Program-made: the position numbers and the translations under genes
The notes under the pieces: generated by a model
Told to the model about the DNA's origin: nothing
Database searches by the model: none
What the model saw: only the letters and a program-made list of their open reading frames with translations
Shown here: piece by piece, positions 33,483 to 44,245 of the stretch
How the letters are laid out: every line of letters starts with the position of its first letter
How positions within the stretch are numbered: the stretch's first letter is position 1
Assembly: GCF_000425365.1 (NCBI RefSeq)
Contig: NZ_AUDH01000011.1
Location: 1-64,000 of the forward strand
DNA length: 64,000 bases
Source of the DNA: Rubritepida flocculans DSM 14296
GTDB taxonomy: Bacteria; Pseudomonadota; Alphaproteobacteria; Acetobacterales; Acetobacteraceae
Direction of reading: 5' to 3'

Positions 33483-33989
33483 GTGCCCGCCTCCCCGCCC
33501 TTCTGGCAGACCACGCCGCTCGAGAAGATGACGCGCGCGCAGTGGGAGAGCCTCTGCGACGGCTGCGGGCGCTGCTGCCTGCACAAGATCCGCGACGAGG
33601 AGACGGGCCGCGTCCACCACACCGAGGTGGCCTGCCGCCTGCTCGACCTCTCCACCGCCCGCTGCGGCGACTACGCGCACCGCAAGGCCCGCGTGCCGGA
33701 CTGCATCCGCCTCACCCCCGCGCGGCTGCGCAAGATGGACTGGCTGCCGCCCACCTGCGCCTACCGCCTGCTCGCCGAGGGGCGGGACCTGCCGGCCTGG
33801 CACCCGCTGCGCTCGGGCGAGGCGGGGAGCGTGGCGCGCGCGGGCGTCTCCGTCGCGGGCCGCGCGGTGAGCGAGCGCGAGGCCGGCGCGCTCGAGGATC
33901 ACGTCGTCGCATGGCCCGCGCGCTGGCCGCGGCGCGCCGGCGAGAAGCCCCCTTTTCTGCCCACTCCCTTGCAAGGAAACGCCCGATGA
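33483..33989 (+). CDS. YcgN-family Cys-cluster protein (UPF0260)
   Basis: 168 residues with the UPF0260 Cys arrangement: LCDGCGRCCLHKI near residue 25, TEVACRLLDLSTARCGDYA, RVPDCIRLTP and LPPTCAYRL. The eight or so Cys residues suggest metal or Fe-S binding, but the biochemical role of the family is unknown. GTG at 33483 starts VPASPPFWQTTPLEKMTRAQ, in register with homologues. The open frame runs 138 bp further upstream only because SAR copy G has no stop in that frame. The stop overlaps the dapA-family start as ATGA. Confidence 0.85.
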   Translation: MPASPPFWQTTPLEKMTRAQWESLCDGCGRCCLHKIRDEETGRVHHTEVACRLLDLSTARCGDYAHRKARVPDCIRLTPARLRKMDWLPPTCAYRLLAEGRDLPAWHPLRSGEAGSVARAGVSVAGRAVSEREAGALEDHVVAWPARWPRRAGEKPPFLPTPLQGNAR

Positions 33990-34921
33990 AGGACGCGCTC
34001 TACGGCGGGATCAACGCCGCGGTGCTCACCGCGATGAACCCCGACCTCTCGCCCAACCTCGACCGCATGGCCGCCCACGCGAAGTGGCTGCTGGCGAATG
34101 GCTGCAACGGCCTCGGCATCCTCGGCACCACGGGCGAGGCCAACAGCTTCGGCCTGCATGAGCGCATGGCGATCCTCGAGGGGCTGATCGCGCGCGGCGT
34201 GCCGGCCGCGGCGATGATGCCGGGCACCGGCTGCGCCAGCCTGACCGACACGGTGGAGCTGACGCGCCACGCCCGCGCGCAGGGCTGCCGCGGCGTGCTG
34301 CTGCTGCCGCCCTTCTACTACAAGAACCCCAGCGATGACGGGCTCTTCGCCTATTTCGCGCAGGTGGTCGAGCACGTGGGCCCCGGCATCGCGCTCTACC
34401 TCTACCACTTCCCGCAGCAATCGGCCGTGCCCTTCAGCCTCTCCCTCATCGGCCGGCTGCTCGACGCCTTCCCCGGCGTGTTCAAGGGCGTGAAGGACAG
34501 CTCGGGCGACTACGCGAACATGAAGGCGATGATCGACGCCTTCGCCGCGCGCGGCTTCGAGGTGTATTCGGGCAGCGACGAGTTCGTGCAGCGCATCCTC
34601 GCCGATGGCGGGGCGGGCTGCATCACCGCCGCCTCCAACGCCAACAGCCATTGGGGCGGCATCGTCTATGCGAAGCGCACGGGGCCGGAGGCCGACGCCG
34701 CCCAGGCCATGCTGACCGCCACCCGCAAGGCCGCGACCAGCGTGCCGCTCATCCCCGGCCTGCGCGAGATCATCGCGCGCAGCACCGGCGACGATGGCTG
34801 GCGCACCATCCGCCCGCCGCACCTGCCGCTCTCGCCCGCCGAGGGCGACAAGGTCTGGGCCGCCTGGCAGGCCGCGGGCGCGCTGCCGCTGCCGGGCATG
34901 ATGAAGCAGGCGGCGGAGTGA
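33986..34921 (+). CDS. DapA-family (dihydrodipicolinate synthase-like) aldolase
   Basis: 311 residues, a TIM-barrel lyase of the DHDPS/N-acetylneuraminate lyase family. The Schiff-base Lys lies in GVFKGVKDSSGDYANMK, with the partner Tyr in LYLYHFPQ and the GTTGEANSF loop near residue 45. The family cleaves or forms 2-oxo acids. Divergence from housekeeping DapA and the surrounding context suggest a catabolic aldolase or dehydratase rather than lysine synthesis, but the substrate is not determined. Ribosome binding site AAGGAAA; coupled to ycgN. Its TGA is the left end of SAR copy H. Confidence 0.85.
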   Translation: MKDALYGGINAAVLTAMNPDLSPNLDRMAAHAKWLLANGCNGLGILGTTGEANSFGLHERMAILEGLIARGVPAAAMMPGTGCASLTDTVELTRHARAQGCRGVLLLPPFYYKNPSDDGLFAYFAQVVEHVGPGIALYLYHFPQQSAVPFSLSLIGRLLDAFPGVFKGVKDSSGDYANMKAMIDAFAARGFEVYSGSDEFVQRILADGGAGCITAASNANSHWGGIVYAKRTGPEADAAQAMLTATRKAATSVPLIPGLREIIARSTGDDGWRTIRPPHLPLSPAEGDKVWAAWQAAGALPLPGMMKQAAE

Positions 34922-35018
34922 TGCGCCCGGCACCCGGGCCGGGCGCATCGGCGCGCGGGGTTGGTGGGGCGGCCGCGCGCGAGAACGACTCCGCCCGGGA
35001 GCCGCTGCGCTGCCGTGC
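34919..35018 (+). repeat. SAR repeat copy H
   Basis: Starts on the dapA-family stop (TGATGCGCCCGGC). A perfect 12-bp stem, GATGCGCCCGGC at 34920-34931 and GCCGGGCGCATC at 34938-34949, is followed by the family linker GGCGCGCGGGGTTGGTGGGGCGG. A diverged right part (GAGAACGACTCC, then GAGCCGCTGCGCTGCC) follows. It lacks the middle hairpin, like copies F and J. An open frame runs through it into the cupin gene, which misleads start-site choice. Confidence 0.7.
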
Positions 35019-35025
35019 GCCCGCG

Positions 35026-35307
35026 GTGGCGACGGTGCAGGTGGAGGACGACAAGGTCCGCGTCACGCGCTGGGACTTCGAACCCGGCGCGGAGACGGGC
35101 TTCCACCGCCATGGCTGGCTCTATGTGGTGGTGCCGGTGCATGACGGCACGCTGCACATCGAGTTCCCGGACGGCACGCACACGAAGGCGGAGCTGAAGG
35201 CGGGAGTCGCCTACGCGCGCCCCGCCGGCGTGGAGCACAATGTCGTCAACGGCGGGCCCGCGCCGCTCAGCTTCGTCGAGACGGAGGTCAAGGCCTGGCC
35301 CGGGTGA
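35026..35307 (+). CDS. Small cupin-domain protein
   Basis: 93 residues forming a single cupin barrel: KVRVTRWDFEPGAETGFHRH (first His pair of the metal site), then LYVVVPVHDGTLHIEFPDG and the second motif, GVAYARPAGVEHNVVNGG (third His). Such proteins bind metal and act as small isomerases, dioxygenases or sensors; no specific role is shown. The frame is open from ATG 34921, but the intervening 100 bp are SAR copy H and the cupin fold begins at VATVQVEDDKVRV. GTG 35026 was therefore preferred. If 34921 is used, the protein carries a repeat-derived 35-residue extension. Confidence 0.7.
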   Translation: MATVQVEDDKVRVTRWDFEPGAETGFHRHGWLYVVVPVHDGTLHIEFPDGTHTKAELKAGVAYARPAGVEHNVVNGGPAPLSFVETEVKAWPG

Positions 35308-35313
35308 CGGGCC

Positions 35314-35479
35314 TCATACCAGCGGCCGCTTGCTTTGACCCGTGCGGCAGCGGCGCAGCCGCTGGTATGCCTTTGTTTCGGCGCGCAGCCGCCACGCCGG
35401 GTCCCATCGAAGCAAAGCTTCGATGGGGGCCCGTCAACCCTGCGCGCGATACGGTCGGCATGACATGCCGCCCGTATCA
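35314..35479 (-). repeat. SAR repeat copy I
   Basis: The most complete copy. In minus orientation it begins with the pmbA-family stop (TGATACGGGCGGCATG at 35479) and closes its left arm with ATGCCGACCGTATC. The middle arm is a perfect 11-bp stem, CCCATCGAAGC at 35403-35413 and GCTTCGATGGG at 35417-35427. The right arm pairs ATACCAGCGGCCGC at 35316-35329 with GCAGCCGCTGGTAT at 35355-35368. It fills the whole space between the convergent cupin and pmbA-family genes. Confidence 0.88.
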
Positions 35480-36805
35480 CGCCCCCGCCAGCGTCATCGC
35501 GTCCACGCGCAGGGTGGGCGCATCCGTGCCGCGCCTGAACTCGAGATCGTTCGCCGCGTGCAGCATGCGGAACATCTCGGGCAGCTTGCCCGCGATGGTG
35601 ATCTCGCCCACCGGCTCGGCGAGGGCGCCGTCGCGGATCATGAAGCCCGCCGCCCCGCGCGAGTAGTCGCCGGTGACGCCGTTCACGCCCATGCCGATGA
35701 GCTCGGTCACGTAGAGCCCCTCGACGATGTCGCTCATCAGCTCCCGCGGGGTGACGTAGCCGGCCTCCAGCCAGAGGTTGCTGGGGGCGGGCGCGGGCGG
35801 GCCGCCCGTGCCGCGCGCGGCGTGGCCGGTGGTGGCGCGGCCGAGCTGCGCCGCGCTGCGGCTCTCCATCAGCCAGGTGGTCAGCACCCCGTCCTCGACC
35901 AGGGCGCGGCGGCGGCCCGGCTGGCCCTCGCCGTCGAAGGGGCGGGAGCGCGGGCCGCGCGGGCGCAGCGGGTCGTCCCAGACATACATCCCGCGCGGCA
36001 GCACGGGCGTGCCCAGCGCGTCCTTCATGAAGGAGGTGCCGCGGGCGATGGCCGCGCCGTTGATCGCGTTCGCCAGATGCCCGAGCAGCGAGGCCGCGAC
36101 GCGCGGGTGATAGACCACCGGCAGCCGCGCCGATTTCGGCCGGCGCGGATGGAGGCGCGCCACCGCCTGCTCGCCCGCGCGGCGGCCGATCAGCGCCGCG
36201 TCCTCGAGCTCGGAGAGATGCGTGCGGCTCGCATAGTCGTAGTCGCGCTGCATCGCCGTGCCCTCGCCCGCGAGCGCGGTGGCCGAGACGCTGTGGCTCG
36301 AGCGCGCGTATCCCCCGAAGAAGCCGCGCGAGGTGGCGAGCGCGCGGCGCGTGCGCGCCCAGCCGGCGCTGGCGCCCTCGCTGTTCGTGACGCCGGGCAC
36401 GGAGAGCGCCGCCTCCTCCGCCGCAGCGGCCCGGGCCAGCAGCGCCTCGGCGCAAGGCTCCTGGCCGTCGTCGAGCTCGAGCGGGCGCGGATCCATGGGC
36501 GGCGGCGCGTCGAGGATCATCGCGAAACGGTCCTCCGGCACCACGCGGGCCATGGCGACGGCGCGCTCGGCGAGTGCGGCGAAGCCCGCGGGGTCCGCGT
36601 CGGTGCCGCTGACGACCGCGACGCGGTGGCCAACGAAGACGCGCAGCCCGAGGTCCACGGCCTCGGAACGCTCGATCTGCTCGACGGCGCCGAGGCGGCG
36701 CTGCACGGAGAGCGAGGCGGAGTGCACCAGCAGCGCATCCGCCTGGTCCGCCCCCGCGCGCTTCGCCGCCGCGAGAAGGGCGGAGAGCCGGTCCGCGTCG
36801 GTCAT
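35477..36805 (-). CDS. pmbA: PmbA/TldE-family metalloprotease-like protein
   Basis: 442 residues of the TldD/PmbA superfamily. The N-terminal domain (residues 1-190) includes ERSEAVDLGLRVFVGHRVAV and VPEDRFAMI. The C-terminal domain includes RLPVVYHPRVAASLLGHLAN, GTSFMKDALGTPVLP and IGMGVNGVTGDYSRGAAGFM. PmbA (TldE) lacks the HExxxH zinc motif found in its partner TldD and works with it in peptide maturation and cleavage. No HExxxH is seen here, consistent with the TldE role. The start overlaps the M16 protease gene as ATGA, giving a thrC - M16 - pmbA run. Confidence 0.88.
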   Translation of the reverse strand: MTDADRLSALLAAAKRAGADQADALLVHSASLSVQRRLGAVEQIERSEAVDLGLRVFVGHRVAVVSGTDADPAGFAALAERAVAMARVVPEDRFAMILDAPPPMDPRPLELDDGQEPCAEALLARAAAAEEAALSVPGVTNSEGASAGWARTRRALATSRGFFGGYARSSHSVSATALAGEGTAMQRDYDYASRTHLSELEDAALIGRRAGEQAVARLHPRRPKSARLPVVYHPRVAASLLGHLANAINGAAIARGTSFMKDALGTPVLPRGMYVWDDPLRPRGPRSRPFDGEGQPGRRRALVEDGVLTTWLMESRSAAQLGRATTGHAARGTGGPPAPAPSNLWLEAGYVTPRELMSDIVEGLYVTELIGMGVNGVTGDYSRGAAGFMIRDGALAEPVGEITIAGKLPEMFRMLHAANDLEFRRGTDAPTLRVDAMTLAGA

Positions 36806-38067
36806 GCCGCGAGCTTCTCCGCGATGGCCTCAAGGCGCGGCACCCGGCCCACCGGGCCGAGCGCGGCCAGGGTGGGGCGCGCGCGGAACAGCCGGGCGGC
36901 GGCGCGCTGCACGTCCTCGACCGTGACGGCGGCGATGCGCGCCTTGGTCTCCTCGATGGGGATGACGCGGCCGTGGATCTGGATCTGCCGCGCGATCTGC
37001 TCGCAGCGCGAGCCGGTGGATTCGAGCGACATCAGCAGCGAGGCGCGGAGCTGCGCCTTGGCGCGGTCCAGCTCCTCCTGCGTCACGTCGCGCTGCACGC
37101 GGCGCAGCTCCTCCACCGCGACGGGAACGAGCTCGGCCGCCTGCTCCTCGCCCGTGCCGGCATAGAGGGCGAAGACGCCGCTGTCCTCATAGGGGTGGGC
37201 GAAGGAGTAGATGGAATAGACGAGGCCGCGCTTCTCGCGGATTTCCTGGAACAGCCGCGAGGACATGCCGCCGCCGAGCAGGGTGGAGAGCAGCAGCACC
37301 GCGTAGTGGTCGGGGTCGGCGTAGTGGGTGGAGGGGAAGCCCAGCACCATGTGCACCTGGTCCAGCTCGCGCTCCTCGCGGTGCTCGCCGCCCTGGTAGC
37401 GCGCGGGCTCCGGCGCGGGCGGGGCGACGCGGGGAAGGTCCGCGAAATGGCGCTCGACCAGGGCCAGGATCTCCTCGTGCTCCAGCGCGCCGGCGGCGGC
37501 CACCACGATCTGCGAGGGGCCGTAATGCCGCGCCATGTAGCCGGTCAGCGCCTCGCGGGGCATGGCGCGGATCACCTCCTCGGTGCCCAGTGTCGGGCGG
37601 CCCATGGGCTGGCCGGGGAAGCAGGCTTCCTGGAAATGGTCGAAGATGATGTCGTCGGGCGTGTCGTTCGCCTGGCCGATCTCCTGCAGGATCACGCCGC
37701 GCTCGCGCTCCAGCTCCTCGGGCACCAGGGTGGAATGGCAGAGGATGTCGCCGATGATGTCGGCGGCGAGGGCCACATCCTCCTTCAGCACCTTGCAGTA
37801 GTAGGCCGTCTGCTCGCGCGCGGTGTAGGCGTTGATGTGCCCGCCCACATTCTCGATCTCGCGCGCGATGGCCGCCGCGTCGCGCCGCGCGGTGCCCTTG
37901 AAGGCCATGTGCTCGAGGAAATGCGAGGCGCCGTTCTCGGCCGCGCTCTCGTGCCGCGTGCCGGCATGGACATAGGCGCCGATGGAGACGGTCTCCACGC
38001 GCTCCATGCGGTCGGTGACGACGATGAGGCCGGAGGGGAGCTTCGTGAGGCGGAGGGTGTCGGACAT
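36802..38067 (-). CDS. M16-family zinc protease (mitochondrial processing peptidase-like)
   Basis: 421 residues with two M16 repeats. The inverted zinc motif HFLEHMAFKGT (HxxEH) is intact in the N-terminal half, with the distal Glu in LERERGVILQEI. The C-terminal half includes GGGMSSRLFQEIREKRGLVY, the substrate-handling Arg-Tyr region. Alphaproteobacterial relatives resemble the mitochondrial processing peptidase beta subunit and sit next to thrC, as here. The frame is open to 38397, but ATG 38067 begins MSDTLRLTKLPSGLIVVTD, the usual start. There is no signal peptide. Confidence 0.93.
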   Translation of the reverse strand: MSDTLRLTKLPSGLIVVTDRMERVETVSIGAYVHAGTRHESAAENGASHFLEHMAFKGTARRDAAAIAREIENVGGHINAYTAREQTAYYCKVLKEDVALAADIIGDILCHSTLVPEELERERGVILQEIGQANDTPDDIIFDHFQEACFPGQPMGRPTLGTEEVIRAMPREALTGYMARHYGPSQIVVAAAGALEHEEILALVERHFADLPRVAPPAPEPARYQGGEHREERELDQVHMVLGFPSTHYADPDHYAVLLLSTLLGGGMSSRLFQEIREKRGLVYSIYSFAHPYEDSGVFALYAGTGEEQAAELVPVAVEELRRVQRDVTQEELDRAKAQLRASLLMSLESTGSRCEQIARQIQIHGRVIPIEETKARIAAVTVEDVQRAAARLFRARPTLAALGPVGRVPRLEAIAEKLAA

Positions 38068-38083
38068 GGCGCGGATATGGCCC

Positions 38084-39490
38084 TCAGGCGGCGTTGCGCA
38101 AAGCATGGGCGCGCACGAAGCCCTGCACGGCGGCGAGGTCGTTCGGCAGCACGGCGAGCCGCTCCTCGCGCGCGTAGAGGTCGGCCAGCGCGGGCGGCAG
38201 CGGCGGGCGCAGCCCCGTGGCGCGCTCCACCGCGTCCGGGAACTTGGCCGGATGCGCGGTGGCGGCGGTGACGACGGGGATGCCCGGATCGGCCGGCGCA
38301 TGGGCGCGGGCGGCGGCGAGGCCCACCGCCGTGTGCGGGTCCGCGAGGTAGCCGGCCTCGGCGTGCCAGCGGGCGATCTCGGCGAGGGTGGCGTCATCGT
38401 CCAGCGCGAAGCCGGCGAAGTCGGCGCTGGCCGCGCGCCAGGCGGCGTCGGGCACCGGCATGCGGCCGGTGGCGCGGAAGTCGCGCATGATGCGCGCGGT
38501 GGCGGCGGCGTCGCGGCCGAGCAGCTCGAAGAGCAGGCGCTCGAAGTTGGAGCTCACCTGGATGTCCATCGAGGGGGACAGCGAGGGCTCGACGGGGCGC
38601 ACGCTCATGTCGTTCGCCGCGAGGAAGCGCGCCAGGATGTCGTTGCGGTTCGACGCCACGATGAAGCGCGCGATGGGCAGCCCCATGCGCCGCGCCGCCC
38701 AGGCGGCCAGCACATTGCCGAAATTGCCGGTGGGCACAGAGACGGCCACCTCGCGCTCCGGCGCGCCGAGGGCGAGGGCGGCGGCGGCGTAATAGGGGAT
38801 CTGCGCCACGATGCGCGCCCAGTTGATGGAGTTCACGGCGGCCAGCCGCATCTCGGCGCGGAAGGGCGCGTCCACGAACATGGCCTTCACGAGATCCTGG
38901 CAGTCGTCGAAGCTGCCCTCGATGGCGAGGTTCGCGACATTGGGGGCCAGCACCGTCGTCATCTGCCGGCGCTGCACCTCGCTGGTGCGGCCCCTGGGGT
39001 GCAGGATCACGATGTCCACCGCGGCACGATCCCGGCAGGCCTCGATGGCCGCGCTTCCCGTGTCGCCCGAGGTGGCGCCGACGATGGTGATGCGCTCGCC
39101 CCGCTTCGCCAGCACATGGTCGAAGAGCCGGCCGAGAAGCTGCAGCGCCACGTCCTTGAAGGCGAGCGTCGGCCCGTGGAACAGTTCCAGCGCGAAGTCG
39201 CGCGGGCCGAGCTGCACCAGCGGCACGGTGGCGGGGTGCCGGAAGCCGGCATAGGCGGCGCGCGTCAGCCCCTGCAGATCCTCGAGGGAGAGGGCGCCGC
39301 CCGTGAAGGGGTGGATGAGGCGCGCGGCGAGCTCGGCGTAAGGCAGGCCGCGCAGCGCGCGCCACTCGGCGGCGCCGAGGCTCGGCCAGGATTCCGGCAG
39401 GAACAGCCCGCCATCCTCGGCCAGGCCGGCGAGCAGGACATCCTCGAAGCCGCGGGGCGCGGCCTCGCCACGGGTGGAGATGTAGCGCAT
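38084..39490 (-). CDS. thrC: Threonine synthase
   Basis: 468 residues, full length for the longer (type 2) threonine synthases, which convert O-phosphohomoserine to threonine with PLP. The N-terminus MRYISTRGEAAPRGFEDVLL is diagnostic. The PLP Lys lies in GPTLAFKDVALQLLGRLFD, and the phosphate-binding region includes IVGATSGDTGSAAIEA and VPTGNFGNVLAAW. First gene of the thrC - M16 protease - pmbA set, with a 16-bp gap to the next gene. Confidence 0.96.
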   Translation of the reverse strand: MRYISTRGEAAPRGFEDVLLAGLAEDGGLFLPESWPSLGAAEWRALRGLPYAELAARLIHPFTGGALSLEDLQGLTRAAYAGFRHPATVPLVQLGPRDFALELFHGPTLAFKDVALQLLGRLFDHVLAKRGERITIVGATSGDTGSAAIEACRDRAAVDIVILHPRGRTSEVQRRQMTTVLAPNVANLAIEGSFDDCQDLVKAMFVDAPFRAEMRLAAVNSINWARIVAQIPYYAAAALALGAPEREVAVSVPTGNFGNVLAAWAARRMGLPIARFIVASNRNDILARFLAANDMSVRPVEPSLSPSMDIQVSSNFERLLFELLGRDAAATARIMRDFRATGRMPVPDAAWRAASADFAGFALDDDATLAEIARWHAEAGYLADPHTAVGLAAARAHAPADPGIPVVTAATAHPAKFPDAVERATGLRPPLPPALADLYAREERLAVLPNDLAAVQGFVRAHALRNAA

Positions 39491-39524
39491 GGGGCGGGAA
39501 GCTAGCGCCTCCCGCCCGCCGCGC

Positions 39525-42409
<2,885 letters not shown>

Positions 42410-42413
<4 letters not shown>

Positions 42414-42784
42414 GCGAGCGTCTCCAGGAAGGCGGCGTAGGCGTCGGCGTCCATGAGGTCGTCCGGCAGGGGGCCGCTCGGGGCGATCTTGAAGAACCAG
42501 CCCTCGCCGGTGGGGTCGCTGTTGATCCGGCCCGGCTCCTCCGCCAGGGCGGCGTTCACCTCCACCACCTTCCCGGCGATGGGGGCATAGACGTCGGAGG
42601 CGGCCTTCACGCTCTCCACCACCGCCACGGCCTCGCCGGCCTCCACCTCGCGGCCCAGTTCCGGCAGATCCACGAACACCACGTCGCCCAGCGCGTTCTG
42701 CGCGTGGTCGGTGATGCCGACGACGGCCACATCGCCCTCCAGGCGCAGCCACTCATGGTCCTTGGTGAACTTCAACGCGCTCAT
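42410..42784 (-). CDS. gcvH: Glycine cleavage system H protein (lipoyl carrier)
   Basis: 124 residues. The lipoylation Lys lies in [20 protein letters not shown], about residue 60, at the hairpin position typical for GcvH. The opening [20 protein letters not shown] and closing [13 protein letters not shown] are conserved. It carries the aminomethyl intermediate between P, T and L proteins. It starts 12 bp after gcvT with GGAGAGCC as ribosome binding site and overlaps gcvP by 4 bp. Confidence 0.97.
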
Positions 42785-42796
42785 GGGGGCTCTCCT

Positions 42797-43882
42797 TCAG
42801 CGGGCGTAGCGGTGCGGGTGGAAGGGAAGGGGCGCGACGCGGGCGGGCAGCGCCTTGTCGCGCACGATGAGGTCGAGCGGCGCGCCGTCGGCGGCGTGGT
42901 CGCGCGCCACATAGCCCATGGCGACGGGGCCGTTCACCGAGGGGCCGAAGCCGCCGGAGGTGACCTCGCCGATCTTCGCGCCGCCGGCGCGGATCTCCGT
43001 GTGGGCGCGGGCAGGCTGGCGGCCCTCGGGGCGGATGCCGACGCGCAGCCGCGGGGGGCCCTTGTCCAGCGCCTCGCGCACCGCCTCGGCGCCGCGGAAG
43101 TCCCACGCCATGCGCCGGCGCTTGCCGATGGACCAGGTGAGCGCCGCCTCGACGGGGTTCGTCGTCTCGTCGAGGTCATTGCCGTAGAGGCAGAGCCCCG
43201 CCTCCAGCCGCAGCGAATCCCGCGCGCCGAGCCCCGCGGGCATCACCCCCGGCATGGCCAGCAGCGCGCGCGCCAGGGCCTCCGCCCGCTCGGCCGGCAC
43301 GGAGATCTCGTAGCCGTCCTCGCCTGTGTAGCCGGAGCGCGAGGCGATCACCTCGATGCCCGCGATGGTCATGGGCGCGATGCCCATGAAGGTGAGGTCG
43401 CTCGGGATCAGCGCCGCCACGCCAGGGCCCTGGAGGGCGAGCAGCGCGCGGTCGGGCAGCGGGCGCAGCCGCACGCCGGCGGGCAGCACGCTCTCGATCA
43501 GCGGGAAGTCGAGGTGCTTGCGCGAGGCGTTGACGACGAGGAAGAGCCGCTCGCCCAGATTGGCGAACATGAAGTCGTCCACGATGCCGCCATGCTCGTT
43601 CAGCAGCAGCCCGTAGCGCTGGCGGCCGGGCTTGAGGCCCTGGACATCGGCGGGCGTGAGCGCCTCCAGCGCCGCGGCCGCGCCCTCTCCCACCAGCTCG
43701 GCCTGGCCCATGTGCGAGACGTCGAACAGCGCGGCGGCGCTGCGGCAGTGCAGGTGCTCGGCCATGATGCCGGCCGGGTATTGCAGGGGCATGCTGTAGC
43801 CGGCGAAGGGCACCATGCGCGCGCCCAGCTCGCGGTGCAGGGCATCGAGCGGCGTGGTGTGGAGCGTCTCGGTCGCGGTCAC
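42797..43882 (-). CDS. gcvT: Glycine cleavage system T protein (aminomethyltransferase)
   Basis: 361 residues. It transfers the methylene group from the GcvH arm to tetrahydrofolate and releases ammonia. Conserved stretches are MVPFAGYSMPLQYPAGIMAE, AALFDVSHMGQAELVG, SRSGYTGEDGYEISV (folate region) and GEVTSGGFGPSVNGPVAMGY. Starts with GTG at 43882 after AGGGGGAA. It is first gene of the gcv operon, about 40 bp below the tandem glycine riboswitch. Confidence 0.96.
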   Translation of the reverse strand: MTATETLHTTPLDALHRELGARMVPFAGYSMPLQYPAGIMAEHLHCRSAAALFDVSHMGQAELVGEGAAAALEALTPADVQGLKPGRQRYGLLLNEHGGIVDDFMFANLGERLFLVVNASRKHLDFPLIESVLPAGVRLRPLPDRALLALQGPGVAALIPSDLTFMGIAPMTIAGIEVIASRSGYTGEDGYEISVPAERAEALARALLAMPGVMPAGLGARDSLRLEAGLCLYGNDLDETTNPVEAALTWSIGKRRRMAWDFRGAEAVREALDKGPPRLRVGIRPEGRQPARAHTEIRAGGAKIGEVTSGGFGPSVNGPVAMGYVARDHAADGAPLDLIVRDKALPARVAPLPFHPHRYAR

Positions 43883-43919
43883 GATTCCCCCTGCCGCGCG
43901 GGCGGCGGTTGCGTTCGTG

Positions 43920-44132
43920 ACCCCCCTCTGTCCCGTGACCTGAGAGATTCAGCGTTGCTCCCGGCGAGGGGAGCGCGCCTTACTCCTTCGGTGCCGCGCC
44001 CGCCTTGCGGGAGCGCGGGCTTTCCAGAGTGCCCTGTCGCGCGCGGCCCTTCTGCCTGAGCGGTTCCGGGGGCCGGTTGCGCCTTCGGCGACCGGGGCCC
44101 TGTGGCAGGGCCCCGATTCTCTCCCGCACGCG
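43920..44132 (-). ncRNA. Tandem glycine riboswitch controlling gcvT-gcvH-gcvP
   Basis: On the minus strand the first aptamer opens with GTGCGGGAGAG near 44130. It continues with GCCGAAGGCGCAA (44090-44078), GCTCAGGCAGAAGG (about 44062-44049), and ends CACTCTGGAAAG. The second follows after a short linker with CACCGAAGGAGTAAGG (43993-43979) and GAATCTCTCAGGTCACGGG (about 43950-43931), ending GACAGAGGGGG. Both have the consensus core of the gcvT motif. Binding of glycine normally turns the operon on. The distance to the GTG (about 40 nt) allows control of translation initiation. Confidence 0.93.
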
Positions 44133-44245
44133 ATGCGCAGGCGCGCCTCTTCTGCCCCCGGATCGTGACCATGGCAAGGCGCATCTGGCCTCGCCGCCCC
44201 GCCTCGCGGCGCGTTCCGCCCAGCCGCGCGGCAGGCTGCCCGGCT

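Noticed and set aside
44133-44245. gcvT promoter
   Set aside because: A TTGCCA hexamer is present, but no acceptable -10 hexamer at the right spacing, so no promoter is claimed.
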